This document shows positions 45,160 to 53,420 of a stretch of 60,370 bases of DNA, piece by piece (position 1 is the first letter of the stretch; every line of letters begins with the position of its first letter). Made by a program: the position numbers and the translations under genes. The notes under the pieces were generated by a model. It was not told where the DNA came from. It worked only from the letters and a program-made list of their open reading frames with translations, and ran no database searches. Source of the DNA: Streptomyces sp. MH60 (lineage in GTDB: Bacteria > Actinomycetota > Actinomycetes > Streptomycetales > Streptomycetaceae). The DNA is taken from positions 1-60,370 of the forward strand of contig NZ_MULI01000044.1 of NCBI RefSeq assembly GCF_002939385.1, read 5' to 3'.

Positions 45160-46908
45160 TCAGCCCGCGTAGGGGTCCTGCACCTTGCCCGGGCGGGCCA
45201 GGAACTCGAAGTCGCAGCCGGTGTCGGCCTGGGTGATCTGTTCGTTGTAGAGCGCGCCGTAGCCCCGCTCGTAGCGGGCGGGCGGCGGTGTCCAGGCGGC
45301 CCTGCGGCGCTCCAGCTCCTCGTCGTCCACGTTGAGCCGGAGCAGGCGCGCCTCGACGTCGAGGGTGATGGAGTCGCCGGTGCGCACCAGGGCGAGCGGT
45401 CCGCCGACGTACGACTCGGGGGCCACGTGCAGGACGCACGCGCCGTAACTGGTGCCGCTCATCCGCGCGTCGGAGATCCGGACCATGTCCCGCACGCCCT
45501 GCTTGAGCAGGTGGTCGGGGAGGGGCAGCATGCCGTACTCGGGCATGCCCGGACCGCCCTTGGGCCCGGCGTTGCGGAGGACCAGCACGCTGTCGGCGGT
45601 GATGCCCAGGTCCGGGTCGTTGATGGTGCGCTGCATGGTCCTGTAGTCGTCGAAGACGACGGCGGGGCCGGTGTGCTTGAGCAGGTGCGGCTCGGCGGCG
45701 ATGTGCTTGATGACGGCGCCGTCCGGGCAGAGGTTGCCGCGCAGGACGGCGACCCCGCCCTCGGCCGCGACCGGGTTGTCGCGGGTCCTGATGACGTCGT
45801 CGTGGTGGACGAGGGCGCCGTCCAGCTGCTCCCGCAGGGTGTCGTGGGAGACGGTGGGCCGGTCGAGGTGGAGCAGGTCGGTGATGCGGGAGAGGAAGCC
45901 GGGCAGGCCGCCGGCGAAGTGGAAGTCCTCCATCAGGTAGGTCTGTCCGCCGGGGCGGACGTTGGCCAGCACCGGGACGGTGCGGGCGATGCGGTCGAAG
46001 TCGTCCAGGGTGAGGGTGACCCCGGCGCGGCCCGCCATGGCGATCAGGTGGATCACGGCGTTGGTGGAGCCGCCGAGGCCGAGCACGGTGGTGACGGCGT
46101 CCTCGAAGGCGTCGGCGGTGAGGATGTCGCTCGGTTTCCGGTCCCGGTGGACCAGTTCGACGACGCGCAGTCCGGCCGCGGCGGCCATCCGGTCGTGCCC
46201 GGAGTCGACGGCCGGGATGCTGGAGGCACCCGGGACGGTGACGCCGAGGGCCTCGGCGGCGGCGGTCAGCGTGGAGGCGGTGCCCATCGTCATGCAGTGG
46301 CCCGGCGAGCGGGCCAGGCCGCTCTCCAGCTCCTGCATCTCGCAGTCGCCGATGAGGCCGGCCCGCTTGTCGTCCCAGTACTTCCACATGTCGGTGCCGG
46401 AGCCGAGGGTCTCGCCGCGCCAGTGCCCGGGGAGCATGGGCCCGGCGGGGACGAACACCGCGGGCAGGTCCACCGTGGCGGCGCCCATCAGCAGGGCGGG
46501 CGTGGACTTGTCGCAGCCGCCCATCAGCACGGCGCCGTCGACCGGGTAGGAGCGCAGCAGCTCCTCGGTCTCCATCGCGAGGAGGTTGCGGTAGAGCATC
46601 GGGGTCGGCTTCTGGAAGGTCTCGCTCAGTGTGGAGACCGGGAACTCCAGCGGGAACCCGCCCGCCTGCCACACCCCGCGCTTGACCGCCTGGGCGCGGT
46701 CGCGCAGGTGGACGTGGCAGGGGTTGATGTCGGACCAGGTGTTGAGGATCGCGATGACGGGCTTGCCGAGGTGCTCCTCGGGCAGGTAGCCGAGCTGGCG
46801 GGTGCGGGCGCGGTGGCTGAAGGAGCGCAGTCCGTCCGTGCCGTACCACTGGTGGCTGCGCAGCTCCTCGGGGCGCTTGCGGCGGGCCGCTCCGACGGGA
46901 TCGGTCAT
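45160..46908 (-). CDS. IlvD/Edd-family sugar-acid dehydratase (arabonate/xylonate-type)
   Basis: A 582-aa iron-sulfur dehydratase that removes water from an aldonic acid to give a 2-keto-3-deoxy acid. VLMGGCDKSTPALLMG and GDCEMQELESG hold iron-sulfur Cys residues, and SGHDRMAAAAGLRVVEL and ARMSGTSYGACVLHVAPES follow the sugar-acid (not branched-chain amino acid) subgroup. It overlaps the DapA-like gene, whose product would act next. Substrate choice between L-arabonate, D-xylonate and D-galactonate is not possible by sequence alone. Confidence 0.88.
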   Translation of the reverse strand: MTDPVGAARRKRPEELRSHQWYGTDGLRSFSHRARTRQLGYLPEEHLGKPVIAILNTWSDINPCHVHLRDRAQAVKRGVWQAGGFPLEFPVSTLSETFQKPTPMLYRNLLAMETEELLRSYPVDGAVLMGGCDKSTPALLMGAATVDLPAVFVPAGPMLPGHWRGETLGSGTDMWKYWDDKRAGLIGDCEMQELESGLARSPGHCMTMGTASTLTAAAEALGVTVPGASSIPAVDSGHDRMAAAAGLRVVELVHRDRKPSDILTADAFEDAVTTVLGLGGSTNAVIHLIAMAGRAGVTLTLDDFDRIARTVPVLANVRPGGQTYLMEDFHFAGGLPGFLSRITDLLHLDRPTVSHDTLREQLDGALVHHDDVIRTRDNPVAAEGGVAVLRGNLCPDGAVIKHIAAEPHLLKHTGPAVVFDDYRTMQRTINDPDLGITADSVLVLRNAGPKGGPGMPEYGMLPLPDHLLKQGVRDMVRISDARMSGTSYGACVLHVAPESYVGGPLALVRTGDSITLDVEARLLRLNVDDEELERRRAAWTPPPARYERGYGALYNEQITQADTGCDFEFLARPGKVQDPYAG

Positions 46909-47813
46909 ATCGACCACCCCGCGGCGATGGCGGCGACCTCGGCGCGCTCGTCCTCGGGCAGCGGCTTGCTCGGCGGGCGGACCTCCCGGCGGCACAGGCC
47001 GAGCGAGGCGAGGGCCTCCTTGACCACGGTGACGTTGTTGGCGGAGCCGTTGGCGGCGCGCAGTTCCTCGAAGCGGCGGATCTGCTCCCAGACCTTCATG
47101 GCGGCCGGGTAGTCGCCGGAGCGCAGCGCCTCGATCATGTTCAGCGAGACGGCCGGGGCGACGTTCACCAGGCCCGAGGTGAAGCCGGTGGCTCCCGCGC
47201 TGAAGTACGAGGGCGCGTACGGCTCGGCGAGCCCCGCGACCCAGACGAAGCGGTCGAGGTTGGCGTCGCGGGCGAACGCGGCGAACTTGGCGGCGTCGGG
47301 GACGGCGTACTTCACGCCGACGACGTTGGGGCAGGCGTCGGCGAGGTCGGCGAGGCGGGCGCCGGTGAGCTGGGCGTTGCGGATGTAGGGCACGACGCCC
47401 AGTTCGGGCACGGACTCGGCGATGGCGCGGTGGTAGTCGACCCAGCCGCCCTGGGAGACGTAGGGGTGGACGGGCTGGTGGACCATCACCATGGAGGCGC
47501 CCAGGTCGCGGGCGTGCCGGGCGGAGGCGACCGCGGTCGGCAGGTCGTGGCCGACGCCGACCAGGATGTCCGCGCGCTCGCCGGTCTCCTCGATGGTCAG
47601 CTCGGTGACCAGGCGGCGCTCGGCCGGGGAGAGGGCGTAGAACTCGCCGGTGTTGCCGTTGGGAGTGAGGGTCGTGATGCCACCGTCGAGGAGACGACGC
47701 AGCAGGGCCCGGTAGGTGGCGGGGTCGACGGTGCCGTCCTCGGCGAACGGGGTCACCGGGATCGCCACCACGTCGGCCAGGGCCGCCCGCTGGGTCTCGA
47801 ACGTCGCTGTCAT
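46905..47813 (-). CDS. DapA-family dehydratase/aldolase acting on 2-keto-3-deoxy sugar acid
   Basis: A 302-aa TIM-barrel class I enzyme. The Schiff-base Lys is at about residue 168 in VVGVKYAVPD, with the companion Tyr at about 143 (VPYIRNAQ). The GNTGEFYALSP motif replaces the GTTGE of true dihydrodipicolinate synthase. Overlap with the sugar-acid dehydratase gene by four bases suggests it converts that product, as L-2-keto-3-deoxyarabonate dehydratase (to 2-oxoglutarate semialdehyde) or as an aldolase (to pyruvate). Confidence 0.88.
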   Translation of the reverse strand: MTATFETQRAALADVVAIPVTPFAEDGTVDPATYRALLRRLLDGGITTLTPNGNTGEFYALSPAERRLVTELTIEETGERADILVGVGHDLPTAVASARHARDLGASMVMVHQPVHPYVSQGGWVDYHRAIAESVPELGVVPYIRNAQLTGARLADLADACPNVVGVKYAVPDAAKFAAFARDANLDRFVWVAGLAEPYAPSYFSAGATGFTSGLVNVAPAVSLNMIEALRSGDYPAAMKVWEQIRRFEELRAANGSANNVTVVKEALASLGLCRREVRPPSKPLPEDERAEVAAIAAGWSI

Positions 47814-48478
47814 GCCTGACCGTCCTCTTCCTGGGCCGCGGTCCCCGCTTCGGGGAAGGCCCGCTCGACGAAGGACGCGATGTGCGCGTGCAGGGCGCGG
47901 GCCGCGCCGTCCGCGTCACCGGCGAGGGCGAGGCGCAGGATCTCCTGGTGCTCGCCGGCCTCCCGCTCCCAGGACGGGTCGGCGGCCCAGGCGACCGCGG
48001 AGACGAGGGCCGCCTGGTCGCGGACCTCGTCGAGCATCCGGCCGAGCAGCGGGTTGCCGCACGGCAGGTACAGGGCGCGGTGGAACTCGCGGTTGGCCAG
48101 CGACCGTTCGGCCGTGTCCGTGGCCCGGTCGGCCTGGGTGAGCGCGTCCCGGGCGGCGTCCAGGGAGGCACCGCGGCGCACGGCGCGCTTCAGCGCCTCG
48201 GGCTCGAGGAGCAGCCGGACGTCGTAGACCTCGCGCGCCATGTCCGCGTCCACCATGCGCACGGTGACGCCCTTGTACTGGCTCATCACGACCAGTCCGG
48301 TACCGGCCAGGGTCTTGAGCGCCTCGCGCACCGGTGTCTTGGACACCCCGAACTGTGCGGCGAGGTCGGTCTCGACCAGGGCCTGGCCGGGCGTCAACCG
48401 GCCGGTGAGGATGCGGCGTTTGATCTCCTCCAGCACGTACTGCGTGCGGGAGGGGATCGGCGTGGGCACAGAGGTCAT
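47810..48478 (-). CDS. GntR-family (FadR/VanR subgroup) transcriptional regulator
   Basis: A 222-aa regulator and first gene of the operon with the DapA-like enzyme and the dehydratase. The winged helix covers about residues 10-75, with LVETDLAAQFGVSKTPVREALKTL, and is followed by an FCD all-helical domain with FHRALYLPCGNPLLGRML, which binds metal and acid effectors. ATG 48478 fits the family; the longer frame to 48550 overlaps the promoter. It overlaps the next gene by four bases and is likely autoregulated. Confidence 0.92.
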   Translation of the reverse strand: MTSVPTPIPSRTQYVLEEIKRRILTGRLTPGQALVETDLAAQFGVSKTPVREALKTLAGTGLVVMSQYKGVTVRMVDADMAREVYDVRLLLEPEALKRAVRRGASLDAARDALTQADRATDTAERSLANREFHRALYLPCGNPLLGRMLDEVRDQAALVSAVAWAADPSWEREAGEHQEILRLALAGDADGAARALHAHIASFVERAFPEAGTAAQEEDGQA

Positions 48479-48492
48479 GCGCGCCTCTCGGA

Positions 48493-48570
48493 ATCTCGCG
48501 TCGGATGCGCGACAGATCTCGGACATCAGATCTCGCGTATCGCGTCTCATATATGACGTACGGAGTACGA
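48493..48570. promoter_or_regulatory. Operator-like repeats in the gntR leader
   Basis: Between the predicted transcription start and the ATG of the GntR gene lie a dyad CGTAC-gga-GTACG (48558-48570), a palindrome TCATATATGA (48547-48556), and three ATCTCG repeats (48493, 48516, 48530), two of them as direct CAGATCTCG copies (48513-48521 and 48527-48535). Such elements would suit autoregulation by the GntR protein. Confidence 0.45.
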
Positions 48571-48577
48571 CGCGTTG

Positions 48578-48606
48578 AAGGTAAGAGGGGCGCGCGGCGA
48601 CGTCAA
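48578..48606 (-). promoter_or_regulatory. Promoter of the gntR-dapA-like-dehydratase operon
   Basis: On the minus strand a -35 box TTGACG (plus-strand 48601-48606) and a -10 box TACCTT (48578-48583) are separated by 17 bp, matching the vegetative (HrdB) consensus. The predicted start is near 48571, beside the operator-like dyads. Confidence 0.6.
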
Positions 48607-48644
48607 TGCTTCTGACAAAGGAAGTTGGCTGCGGCCGGTGTTCG

Positions 48645-49244
48645 CTATGCGGTGCGGGACCAGCCCGGGTCGCGTCCGCTGAGCCCCACGGCGCGCTCCA
48701 GCAGCGGCGCGTCGGCGGTCACGGCGACGACCGGCCCGAACATGCCCTGGTCCCGTTCGGACTCCGCCGCGGCGGCGGCGAGCAGCCCGTGCGCCGCCTG
48801 GAGCGCGGCCGCGTCGGGGGTGTACTCCTGGCCGGTCGCGCGGGCCAGGTCCCAGCCGTGGATCACCAGTTCGTCGGCGACGACGGCGCCGGCGACCGCG
48901 CCGGGCAGGTCGATGCCGCCGGCCCGGGTCAGGCCGGTCCACGCCTCGGGGTCGCGCCACGCCTCGGCGAGTTCTCCGAGCACGGCGGCGAGCTGCTCGC
49001 GCCAGCCGGGCCCGATGTCCGGCACGGACGCCTCGGGGCTGGTGTCCGTGGTGGGCCCCAGGTCCTTGCGCGCGGCGTCCCGGAAGGCGACGGCGAGACC
49101 GGTCAGGTGGCCGAGCAGGTTGCGCACCGCCATGTCGGGGCAGGGCGTCGGGTCCGCGAGCCCGTCGTCGCGCACACCGTCGGCGAGGCGGGTGAGGATC
49201 CGCGTCTGCGGTCCCAGGTCGAGGGTGGTGGTCTCGGCGGTCAT
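48645..49244 (-). CDS. TIGR03086-family (mycothiol-dependent maleylpyruvate isomerase-like) metal-binding protein
   Basis: A 199-aa DinB-fold-like protein. LADPTPCPDMAVRNLLGHLTG carries the family Cys and His, and VADELVIHGWDLARATGQ the second metal motif. A good GAGGAG ribosome site precedes ATG 49244; the frame upstream to 49313 is less likely. Members act with mycothiol or have unknown roles. It is divergent from the MFS gene. Confidence 0.87.
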   Translation of the reverse strand: MTAETTTLDLGPQTRILTRLADGVRDDGLADPTPCPDMAVRNLLGHLTGLAVAFRDAARKDLGPTTDTSPEASVPDIGPGWREQLAAVLGELAEAWRDPEAWTGLTRAGGIDLPGAVAGAVVADELVIHGWDLARATGQEYTPDAAALQAAHGLLAAAAAESERDQGMFGPVVAVTADAPLLERAVGLSGRDPGWSRTA

Positions 49245-49385
49245 CGGCTGCTCCTCGGGAGGTGCGCGGTCGGCTCTCTCGGAGGGTGGACCCGGCGCGC
49301 CCGCGAAACTCATCGGCCGCCGGCGTCGGCATTAGGGCACCTGCCCGATGCCCGCACCCGGGCCTTAGGGCCACGCTGACCAGGT

Positions 49386-50633
49386 ATGACGACGGCAGGA
49401 ACGAAGAAATCCGCAGGGTCGGACGGTCCCTGGCCCGTGGTCCGCGTCCTGCGCGACCGCGACGCGGGCCTGTATCTCGCCGGGGTGGTGGTGTCCGGCT
49501 TCGGCACCTCGGCGCTGTGGCTGGCGGCCGGCGTGTGGGTGAAGGACCTCACCGGCTCGGACGGGCTGGCGGCGCTGTGCATGCTCGCGATGTGGGCGCC
49601 GACCCTGGCGGGCCCGGCGCTGGGCACCCTGGCGGACCGGGTCCGCCGCAGGCCGCTGCTGATCGCCGCGAGCCTGCTGATGGCCTGCCTGCTGCTCACG
49701 CTCTTCGCGGTGGACTCCCGGGACACGCTGTGGCTGCTCTTCGCGGTGCTCTTCGTGTACGGGGCGGCGGGTGTCGTCCACGACGCGGCCGAGTCGGCGC
49801 TGGTGGCCGCCGCCGTCGCCCCGGGGCTGCTCGGCGACTTCAACGGCCTGCGCATGACCGCCAACGAGGGCATGAAGCTGGTCGCGCCGCTGGCCGGGGC
49901 GGGGCTGTACGCGGCCTACGGCGGACCGGGCGTGGCGCTGCTGGACGCGGCCACGTTTGTGCTGGCCGCCGGTGTGTACGCCGCCCTGCGGGTACGGGAG
50001 GCGCCGCCGGAGCGCCCCGCGGCCGACTGGCGGCGCCGCACGGCCGAGGGCGCCCGGTACCTGTGGGGGCACCCCGGCCTGCGCCCGCTCGTCCTCGCGG
50101 GCGGCGTCACGATGCTGTGCGCGGGCGTCAACGGCGCCACGGCCTACGCGGTCGTCGACGCCCTCGGGCACTCCCCCGCGTACGCCGGTGCGCTGTACGC
50201 GGTCCAGGGGGCCGGGTCGGTGGTGGTGGGGCTGCTCGCCGGACCGGCCGTGCGGCGTCTGGGCGGACGGCGCTTCGCCGCCGCGGGGATCGCCCTGTTC
50301 GCGGTGGCGGTGGCGGTGCGGGCGGCACCGTACGACGCGGTGGCCCTCGCCTCCGGTGCGGCGATCGGCGCGGGGCTGCCGGCGGTGCTGATCGCCGCCC
50401 TGACCGCCGTCCAGCGCGAGACCCCGGGGCCGCTGCTGGGCCGGGTCGCGGCGACGGCCAACTCCCTGGTCTTCACGCCCAACGTGCTCGGACTCGCCGT
50501 GGGCGCGGCCCTGGTGGAGCCGACCGGCCTGCGCCTGCTGCTGCCGGCGGTGGGCGCGGTGCTGCTGGCGACGGCGACGGCACTGGCGACCGTGCGCAGG
50601 CCGACGGACCGGCCCACGCCGTCAGCCGCGTAG
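49386..50633 (+). CDS. MFS transporter (probable efflux)
   Basis: A 415-aa permease with about twelve hydrophobic segments. The loop between helices two and three, GTLADRVRRRPLLIAASLL, is the MFS signature, and TANEGMKLVAPLAGAGLYAAYG resembles the TM5 region of drug exporters. No ribosome site is visible before ATG 49386. The last 12 bp overlap tail to tail with the VOC gene. The substrate is not known. Confidence 0.88.
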   Translation: MTTAGTKKSAGSDGPWPVVRVLRDRDAGLYLAGVVVSGFGTSALWLAAGVWVKDLTGSDGLAALCMLAMWAPTLAGPALGTLADRVRRRPLLIAASLLMACLLLTLFAVDSRDTLWLLFAVLFVYGAAGVVHDAAESALVAAAVAPGLLGDFNGLRMTANEGMKLVAPLAGAGLYAAYGGPGVALLDAATFVLAAGVYAALRVREAPPERPAADWRRRTAEGARYLWGHPGLRPLVLAGGVTMLCAGVNGATAYAVVDALGHSPAYAGALYAVQGAGSVVVGLLAGPAVRRLGGRRFAAAGIALFAVAVAVRAAPYDAVALASGAAIGAGLPAVLIAALTAVQRETPGPLLGRVAATANSLVFTPNVLGLAVGAALVEPTGLRLLLPAVGAVLLATATALATVRRPTDRPTPSAA

Positions 50634-51014
50634 GGCCAGCCACTCCTGGAGTTCGACGAGGTTTCCCGCCGGGTCCATGAGGTGGGCGACCCGCATGCGG
50701 TCCGTCATGGGTGCCGGACCGTGGACGAGTTCGGCGCCCCGTGCGGTGATCTCCTCGCAGGAGCGGTCCAGGTCGTCGACCCGCAGGACGACGAGGGACC
50801 GGTGGCCGGCCGGCTCGTCGGCGAGTCCGCCCAGCAGCCGGGCCATCTGTGCGCGGTCCTGGAGGGCGATGCCCGCGGTGCCGCCGTCGGGGGTGAACTT
50901 CGCGTACGGGCCGTCCTCCGCCTCGAACTGCGGCTTCAGCCCCAGGACGTCCCGGTAGAAGCGGTAGCAGCCGGGAAAGTCCGTGACCAGCAGGCGGACC
51001 TGGGCGAGTTCCAT
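50622..51014 (-). CDS. VOC-family (glyoxalase/bleomycin-resistance-like) protein
   Basis: A 130-aa vicinal-oxygen-chelate protein with two beta-alpha-beta-beta-beta halves. FYRDVLGLKPQF is the N-terminal signature, and MTDRMRVAHLMDPAGNLVELQEW the C-terminal one with a metal-site Glu. ATG 51014 is spaced correctly from GAGGGGG; ATG 51020 is too close. It converges with the MFS gene. Function could be metabolite detoxification or simple binding. Confidence 0.85.
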   Translation of the reverse strand: MELAQVRLLVTDFPGCYRFYRDVLGLKPQFEAEDGPYAKFTPDGGTAGIALQDRAQMARLLGGLADEPAGHRSLVVLRVDDLDRSCEEITARGAELVHGPAPMTDRMRVAHLMDPAGNLVELQEWLALRG

Positions 51015-51094
51015 GGCCATCCCCCTCGAAGAGCGCGACGAGGGGTGCCGAGGTCGGCCGGTGACGACCGGGCCCGGACCCCCTCGTCCGCACC

Positions 51095-52267
51095 TTACGC
51101 GAGGGCCGTGAGCCCCGTCCGCACCCCCTCCAGATCCCCGTCCGACGCCAACCCCGCGTGATACAGCCGCAGTTCCGTCGCCCCCAGGTCGCGGGCGCGG
51201 GCGGCGTCGGCGGCGAGGGTGCGGGGGCTGCCGCCCATGCCCGAGACCACCGTGAGGTTGGCGGCGAGGACGGCCCCGTCGGCGGCCTGCTCGGCGAACG
51301 GCGTCAGCAGGCCCGCGCCGCCCGTGCAGGGCACGACCACGCCGTCCGCGACGGAGAGGATGTGCGCGGGGTCGACGCCGGCGTTGGCGCCGCAGTGGTA
51401 GGACACCGGGTCGGCGTGCAGCAGGACCTGGAAGCCGTCGGGTGCGGCGGCGCGGACCGCCGAGACCGCCGCTTCCTGGAGCGTGCGGGCCCGGTCGTCG
51501 CGCCACGCGCGCGTGGCGTTCGCGGCCGCCGCGCCGAGGAGCTTCTCGACGCCCGCCCAGCCCCCGTCCGAGGGCGCCGCGCCCCGCCAGACCGGTTCCA
51601 GCGCGGTGCGCACGGCGGCGGCGAGTGCGTCGGGGTCGAGGCCCTGACCGCCGTAGCCCGCCCGGCAGTCGGGGCAGAAGCACAGCGACATCAGGTACTG
51701 CCCGGCGTCCCCGAGGGCCACCCCGTCGGTCTTGTCGTGGGCGTGCAGGTGGGCGAGCCCGTACCAGCCCAGCGACTCCAGTTCCGTGCCGTGTGCCCCG
51801 GGCCGCACCGCCGCCTCGGCGGCCAGGTCGGTGAGGTAGGCACGGGTGGCGGGCTGCGCGATGCAGGGCGCCCAGGGGTAGCGGTCGCCGTAGGCGTTGA
51901 CGACGGAGGTGTGCGGGTGTTCCGCGCCGAGGCGGGAGTTGTGGGCGAGGACGACCCAGGTGTGCACCTGGAGGCCCGCGTCCGCGAGGGCGGCGGCGGC
52001 CTCGCCGTACGCGTCGCCGGGCGCCCAGTCTCCAGCCTCGTACGGGCGCAGGTCGCGGCCCTCCCAGCGGGCGGCGTCCGGCGGGTAGAGGACGGCGGCG
52101 TGCCCGACGGTGACGACGCGGTGGCGCGGGTGGCGGGGGGTGAGGGCGCGGGTGGAGTGGTAGGCGGCGGCGAGCGTCACCTGGGCCACGCCGAGGTCCG
52201 CGACGCGCGCGGGGGCTTCCGGGTCGCCGCCCACGTCCCAGGGGTAGGCGAACACCGACGCCTTCAC
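51095..52267 (-). CDS. Uncharacterised TIM-barrel-like protein translationally coupled to kdgD
   Basis: A 390-aa protein that I cannot assign with confidence. No signal peptide is evident. It contains VHTWVVLAHNSRLG, ESLGWYGLAHLHAHDK, a double-Cys block LCFCPDCRAGYGGQG and VLLHADPVSYHCGAN, and a repeated pattern of short beta/alpha units, which suggests a barrel with a metal- or sugar-binding site, perhaps similar to hypothetical glycosidase-like proteins. GTG 52267 overlaps the kdgD stop. The context implies a role in uronate or pectin fragment metabolism. Confidence 0.7.
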   Translation of the reverse strand: MKASVFAYPWDVGGDPEAPARVADLGVAQVTLAAAYHSTRALTPRHPRHRVVTVGHAAVLYPPDAARWEGRDLRPYEAGDWAPGDAYGEAAAALADAGLQVHTWVVLAHNSRLGAEHPHTSVVNAYGDRYPWAPCIAQPATRAYLTDLAAEAAVRPGAHGTELESLGWYGLAHLHAHDKTDGVALGDAGQYLMSLCFCPDCRAGYGGQGLDPDALAAAVRTALEPVWRGAAPSDGGWAGVEKLLGAAAANATRAWRDDRARTLQEAAVSAVRAAAPDGFQVLLHADPVSYHCGANAGVDPAHILSVADGVVVPCTGGAGLLTPFAEQAADGAVLAANLTVVSGMGGSPRTLAADAARARDLGATELRLYHAGLASDGDLEGVRTGLTALA

Positions 52268-53214
52268 CGGCCGGCCCCTTCCCGGAGCAGCGCCTGACCC
52301 CGCTCGATGATCCGCGCCAGCTCCTTCACGTGCTCCTCGGCCGGCTCCTCCAGCGGCGTCCGCACCTCCCCCACGTCCAGGCCGCGCAGCCGTACGCCCG
52401 CCTTGACCAGGGCGACGGCGTACCCGCGGCCCCGGGCGCGCAGTTCGACGAACGGCCGGTAGAAGCCGTCCAGCAGCCGGTGCACCGTGGTGTCGTCGCC
52501 CTCGCGCAGCGCCCGGTGGAAGGCGAGGGCGATCTCGGGGGCGAAGCAGAACACGGCGGACGAGTAGAGGGTGACGCCGAGCGCGCGGTAGGCGAGCTGG
52601 GTCTGCTCGGCGGTCGGCAGTCCGTTGAAGTAGAGGAACTCCTCGCCGGGCAGTTCCGTGCGCACCGCGCTGACGGTCCGCTGCATGAGGTCGAGGTCGC
52701 CGAGCCCGTCCTTGAGGCCGACGATGCCGTCGGTGCGGGCCAGTTCGACGACGCTCTCGGGGGTGAACACGGCGTTGTCGCGCTGGTAGACGATCACGGG
52801 CAGCGCGGTCGCGGCCGCCACCTCCCGGTAGTGCCGCACCAGTCCCTCCTGCCCGGCGAGCACCAGGTAGGGCGGCATGGCGAGCAGCCCGTCGGCCCCG
52901 GCCTCCTCGGCGAGGCGGGCGTAGCGCACGGCGAGGGCGGTGCCGTAGCCCGCGCCGGCGAGGACGGGCACCCGGCCCGCGCTCTCCTCGACGGCCGCGC
53001 GGACGCAGGCCGCGAACTCCTCGGGCGTCAGGGCGTGGAACTCGCCGGTGCCGCAGCAGGCGAACACGGCGGCGGCACCCGCCTCGACCCCGCGGCGCAC
53101 ATGGGTGCGGTAGACGTCCAGGTCGAGTCCGCCGTCGGGTCCGTACGCCGTGACGGGGAAGAACAGCGGGCCGCTGGGCGCGGTGAGCCGAGTGGCGAGA
53201 GGGGCTGAGGTCAC
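52264..53214 (-). CDS. kdgD: 5-dehydro-4-deoxyglucarate dehydratase KdgD
   Basis: A DapA-superfamily enzyme (316 aa) that dehydrates and decarboxylates 5-keto-4-deoxyglucarate to 2-oxoglutarate semialdehyde. Features match the KdgD subgroup: GPLFFPVTAYGPDGGLD, FACCGTGEFHALTPEEF, Tyr143 in VIVYQRDNAVFTP and Schiff-base Lys168 in DGIVGLKDGLGDLD. GTG 53214 has a GGGGAG ribosome site; ATG 53232 is an alternative. It is divergent from uronate dehydrogenase, whose pathway it finishes down to the aldehyde dehydrogenase step. Confidence 0.93.
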   Translation of the reverse strand: MTSAPLATRLTAPSGPLFFPVTAYGPDGGLDLDVYRTHVRRGVEAGAAAVFACCGTGEFHALTPEEFAACVRAAVEESAGRVPVLAGAGYGTALAVRYARLAEEAGADGLLAMPPYLVLAGQEGLVRHYREVAAATALPVIVYQRDNAVFTPESVVELARTDGIVGLKDGLGDLDLMQRTVSAVRTELPGEEFLYFNGLPTAEQTQLAYRALGVTLYSSAVFCFAPEIALAFHRALREGDDTTVHRLLDGFYRPFVELRARGRGYAVALVKAGVRLRGLDVGEVRTPLEEPAEEHVKELARIIERGQALLREGAGR

Positions 53215-53267
53215 GGGCGCTCCCCATTCCATATCTATGACCTGCGTCTACATTTCTGAACGCGACC

Positions 53268-53296
53268 ACGCTAAGCCGCCCCGCTAACACCGTCAA
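53268..53296 (-). promoter_or_regulatory. Promoter of the kdgD operon
   Basis: On the minus strand, -35 TTGACG (53291-53296) and -10 TAGCGT (53268-53273) are separated by 17 bp, an excellent HrdB-type promoter. It is nearly the mirror image of the udh promoter. The predicted start is near 53261, next to a TCTGAACGCG element (53255-53264). Confidence 0.75.
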
Positions 53297-53308
53297 GCAG
53301 GCGCCCTC

Positions 53309-53337
53309 TTGACGCCCGACCACCCGCTCCTTAGCGT
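53309..53337 (+). promoter_or_regulatory. Promoter of udh
   Basis: -35 TTGACG (53309-53314) and -10 TAGCGT (53332-53337) are separated by 17 bp, the same hexamers and spacing as the divergent kdgD promoter; the two -35 boxes are 12 bp apart. TCTGAACGTG (53347-53356) lies just after the predicted start. Confidence 0.75.
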
Positions 53338-53420
53338 GTCCACGCATCTGAACGTGAGGCACACACCGGCACGCACGCACGCGTACGCCACTACGACAGA
53401 CCGACCTAGGAGTCCCGAGG

